Below are positions 62,570 to 64,000 of a DNA stretch of 64,000 bases, one piece after another. The first letter of the stretch is position 1. Every line of letters starts with the position of its first letter. Source of the DNA: Faecalibacterium sp. CAG:1138 (GTDB lineage: Bacteria; Bacillota; Clostridia; Christensenellales; CAG-917); NCBI GenBank assembly GCA_000434675.1, contig HF988637.1, positions 40,105 through 104,104 of the forward strand. The letters run 5' to 3'. A program made the position numbers and the translations under genes. The notes beneath the pieces are model-generated. The model worked only from the letters and a program-made list of their open reading frames with translations. It was not told the DNA's origin and ran no database searches.

Positions 62570-64000
62570 ATGGCAATTATGCACCCTGCGAGCATTTTAG
62601 AAAGCGCTCATGTGTATTCGGAAGTAAAATTTTATAAAGAATTAAAAAAACAATTAAGTGATAAATATCATGTTTTTTATTCTGTAAGATGGTACACTCT
62701 TAAAGACGGAGTAAGAGAAGATAGTGAGTGCGATTTTTTAATTTTTAATCCGGATTATGGTTTTTTGTGTATTGAAGTTAAAGGAGGTAATGCGATAAGC
62801 GTTGAAGAAGGAGAGTGGAGACTTTATGATTCTACAGGGGGAAGATTTTTAGATAAATCGCCATATTATCAAGCAGAACAAAGTATGCGCTTTTTTAAGA
62901 AATATTTTGAAGAAGAACTTGAAATGCAATTTGCTGGGGTTTATGGTAATGCCGTTGCTTTTCCTAATTATGTTATAGATTCTCCATTAACAATGGATTC
63001 TCCTTTAGAGTTGACCATAGATTTAAATGATATGGAAAATCTTCAAAAAAGGATTGTTGAGATTTTTCGATATTTTCGTGGACACAGAAAAGGAACGACT
63101 GCCTTTTTAGCACCGGAGATGCAAAAAAAATTCATCAATCTTGTTAATAAAAGAATTGCTCTGTCAATTTCTGCAGGTGCACTTATAGAAGATAAAAACC
63201 GAGAGCTTGTAGAAATAAATAATGTACAAGATACAATTATTGATTTGTTGTCACATTATAAAAGAGCGTTTATTGTTGGTGGCGCAGGGACAGGGAAGAC
63301 TTGGATAGGCATTAAAAAAATTCAAAGATGCTTGCAAGATGGATTGAAACCTCTATATGTCTGCTATAATAAAGCCTTGGCTGATACTATTAGAAAGATG
63401 TTTGGTGGACAAGTTGATTGTTATAATTTTGATGCGTTAATGTTTAATATTTTAAAATCAAAAGCATTGGACGCCCCGGAAAGGAATGGGAGTAAAGAAT
63501 ATTCTTCGTTATTAGAACAAGCCAATATTTCTCAATATGATTTGGTTATTGTTGACGAAGGACAAGATTTCTCAGAAGATTGGGCGTATTGTGTTAATTT
63601 GTTTGCAAAAGAAGACGGCGAATTATATGTGTTATTTGATGAAAGTCAAAATATCTTTCAACGTGATTTTGCTGATAAATTTTATATAGAAAATCCTCCG
63701 TTTGTTTTAAGATATAATATTAGAAATACGGCTAATATTTATAGATATGCTAAAGACAAATCGTGTTTAGGGATGGACACTTTAACGAATCAAATTGAAG
63801 GCGTAGACCCTGAAGTTAGAATGTTTTCAAGGAAGGCTCAACTTATTTCGTATATTGATTCAATAATTAATAAGTTGGTGAATAAAGAAGGTGTTTTAAA
63901 AAGCAAGATAGTTGTTTTAAGCGATAGAAAAAAGGAAAAATCTGTACTTAAAGATGTTGATTTTATAGGTGGGGGTGGCGTTTGCGACACTCTTTACGAG
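62570..64000 (+). CDS. NERD-nuclease/UvrD-like helicase, truncated by window end
   Basis: The reading frame is open to the right edge (477 codons seen). Residues about 10-130 are a NERD (nuclease-related) domain: Glu18 in HVYSEVKFYKEL, then ECDFLIFNPDYGFLCIEVKG with Asp55, Glu69 and Lys71 forming a PD-(D/E)xK-type site. A superfamily 1 helicase follows: Walker A FIVGGAGTGKTWIGIKKIQR (about 234-253), Walker B LVIVDEGQDFSEDW, LFDESQNIFQRDF and LRYNIRNTANIYRY. NERD-helicase proteins are known in phage defence (Nhi-type) and in multi-gene islands. It starts two bases after the drmB stop with GGGAG upstream. Confidence 0.85.
   Translation, partial: MAIMHPASILESAHVYSEVKFYKELKKQLSDKYHVFYSVRWYTLKDGVREDSECDFLIFNPDYGFLCIEVKGGNAISVEEGEWRLYDSTGGRFLDKSPYYQAEQSMRFFKKYFEEELEMQFAGVYGNAVAFPNYVIDSPLTMDSPLELTIDLNDMENLQKRIVEIFRYFRGHRKGTTAFLAPEMQKKFINLVNKRIALSISAGALIEDKNRELVEINNVQDTIIDLLSHYKRAFIVGGAGTGKTWIGIKKIQRCLQDGLKPLYVCYNKALADTIRKMFGGQVDCYNFDALMFNILKSKALDAPERNGSKEYSSLLEQANISQYDLVIVDEGQDFSEDWAYCVNLFAKEDGELYVLFDESQNIFQRDFADKFYIENPPFVLRYNIRNTANIYRYAKDKSCLGMDTLTNQIEGVDPEVRMFSRKAQLISYIDSIINKLVNKEGVLKSKIVVLSDRKKEKSVLKDVDFIGGGGVCDTLYE

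Noticed and set aside
1..64000. tRNA, rRNA or CRISPR array
   Set aside because: Intergenic regions were read on both strands; no cloverleaf with a TTC-A consensus, no rRNA-like block and no regularly spaced repeats were recognised.

Overview
The window reads as chromosomal DNA of a spore-forming, low-to-mid GC member of the Bacillota (Clostridia-like). Evidence: spoVT followed by a SpoVB-type flippase and the tetrapyrrole-methylase/MazG fusion (the Bacillus spoVT-yabM-yabN order), yqfC-yqfD, and a pgpH-ybeY-era-yqzL-recO block. Other support is a pyruvate phosphate dikinase, strong AGGAGG-type ribosome binding sites, and many ATGA/TAATG gene overlaps. I cannot fix the genus from sequence alone. 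No tRNA, rRNA or CRISPR array was seen.

Layout. 0.1-6.5 kb: queT under a preQ1 riboswitch, a flavin-reductase-fold protein, and the spoVT-flippase-mazG-dus-trmL operon. 6.5-12.2 kb: a glycolytic run pgk - Sm/Hfq-like protein - tpiA - gpmI, then an Ig-repeat surface protein. 12.2-17.4 kb: ileS, an RNA methyltransferase, a pseudouridine synthase and a cupin. 17.4-19.2 kb: a promoter with an attenuator-like hairpin ahead of a sigma-region-4-like regulator, and a membrane protein on the other strand. 19.2-28.75 kb: a podovirus-like head/connector module (terminase, portal, scaffold-like, capsid, adaptor, stabiliser, coiled-coil protein, two holins). It has no integrase, endolysin or tail fibre and carries two inactivating lesions, so it looks like a decayed or domesticated prophage remnant. 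28.75-31.2 kb: a membrane-anchored protein and murG on the minus strand. 31.4-39.9 kb: type IIA topoisomerase B and A subunits, a DUF1846 protein, a PepF-type oligoendopeptidase and a lipoprotein. 39.9-49.7 kb: dnaB, the sporulation/cell-cycle cluster yqfC-yqfD-pgpH-ybeY-era-yqzL-recO, and ppdK with a strong terminator.

From about 49.75 kb to the right edge the DNA becomes clearly AT-rich with different codon use: a genomic island. It starts with an IS21 IstA-like fragment and an AbiE toxin-antitoxin pair preceded by two related palindromes. A tightly packed operon follows: HSP90-like ATPase, UvrD-like helicase, a bactofilin-like/Tudor-like protein, a DrmA-like helicase, a DrmB-like DUF1998 protein and a NERD-nuclease/helicase cut by the window end. 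DrmA and DrmB are the core of DISARM antiphage systems, but no methylase or phospholipase-D gene is present here, so this looks like a DISARM-related array with unusual partners. The DrmB gene is split by a 32-bp imperfect tandem duplication that shifts the frame. This operon is the best candidate for an undescribed or little-described system in the window.
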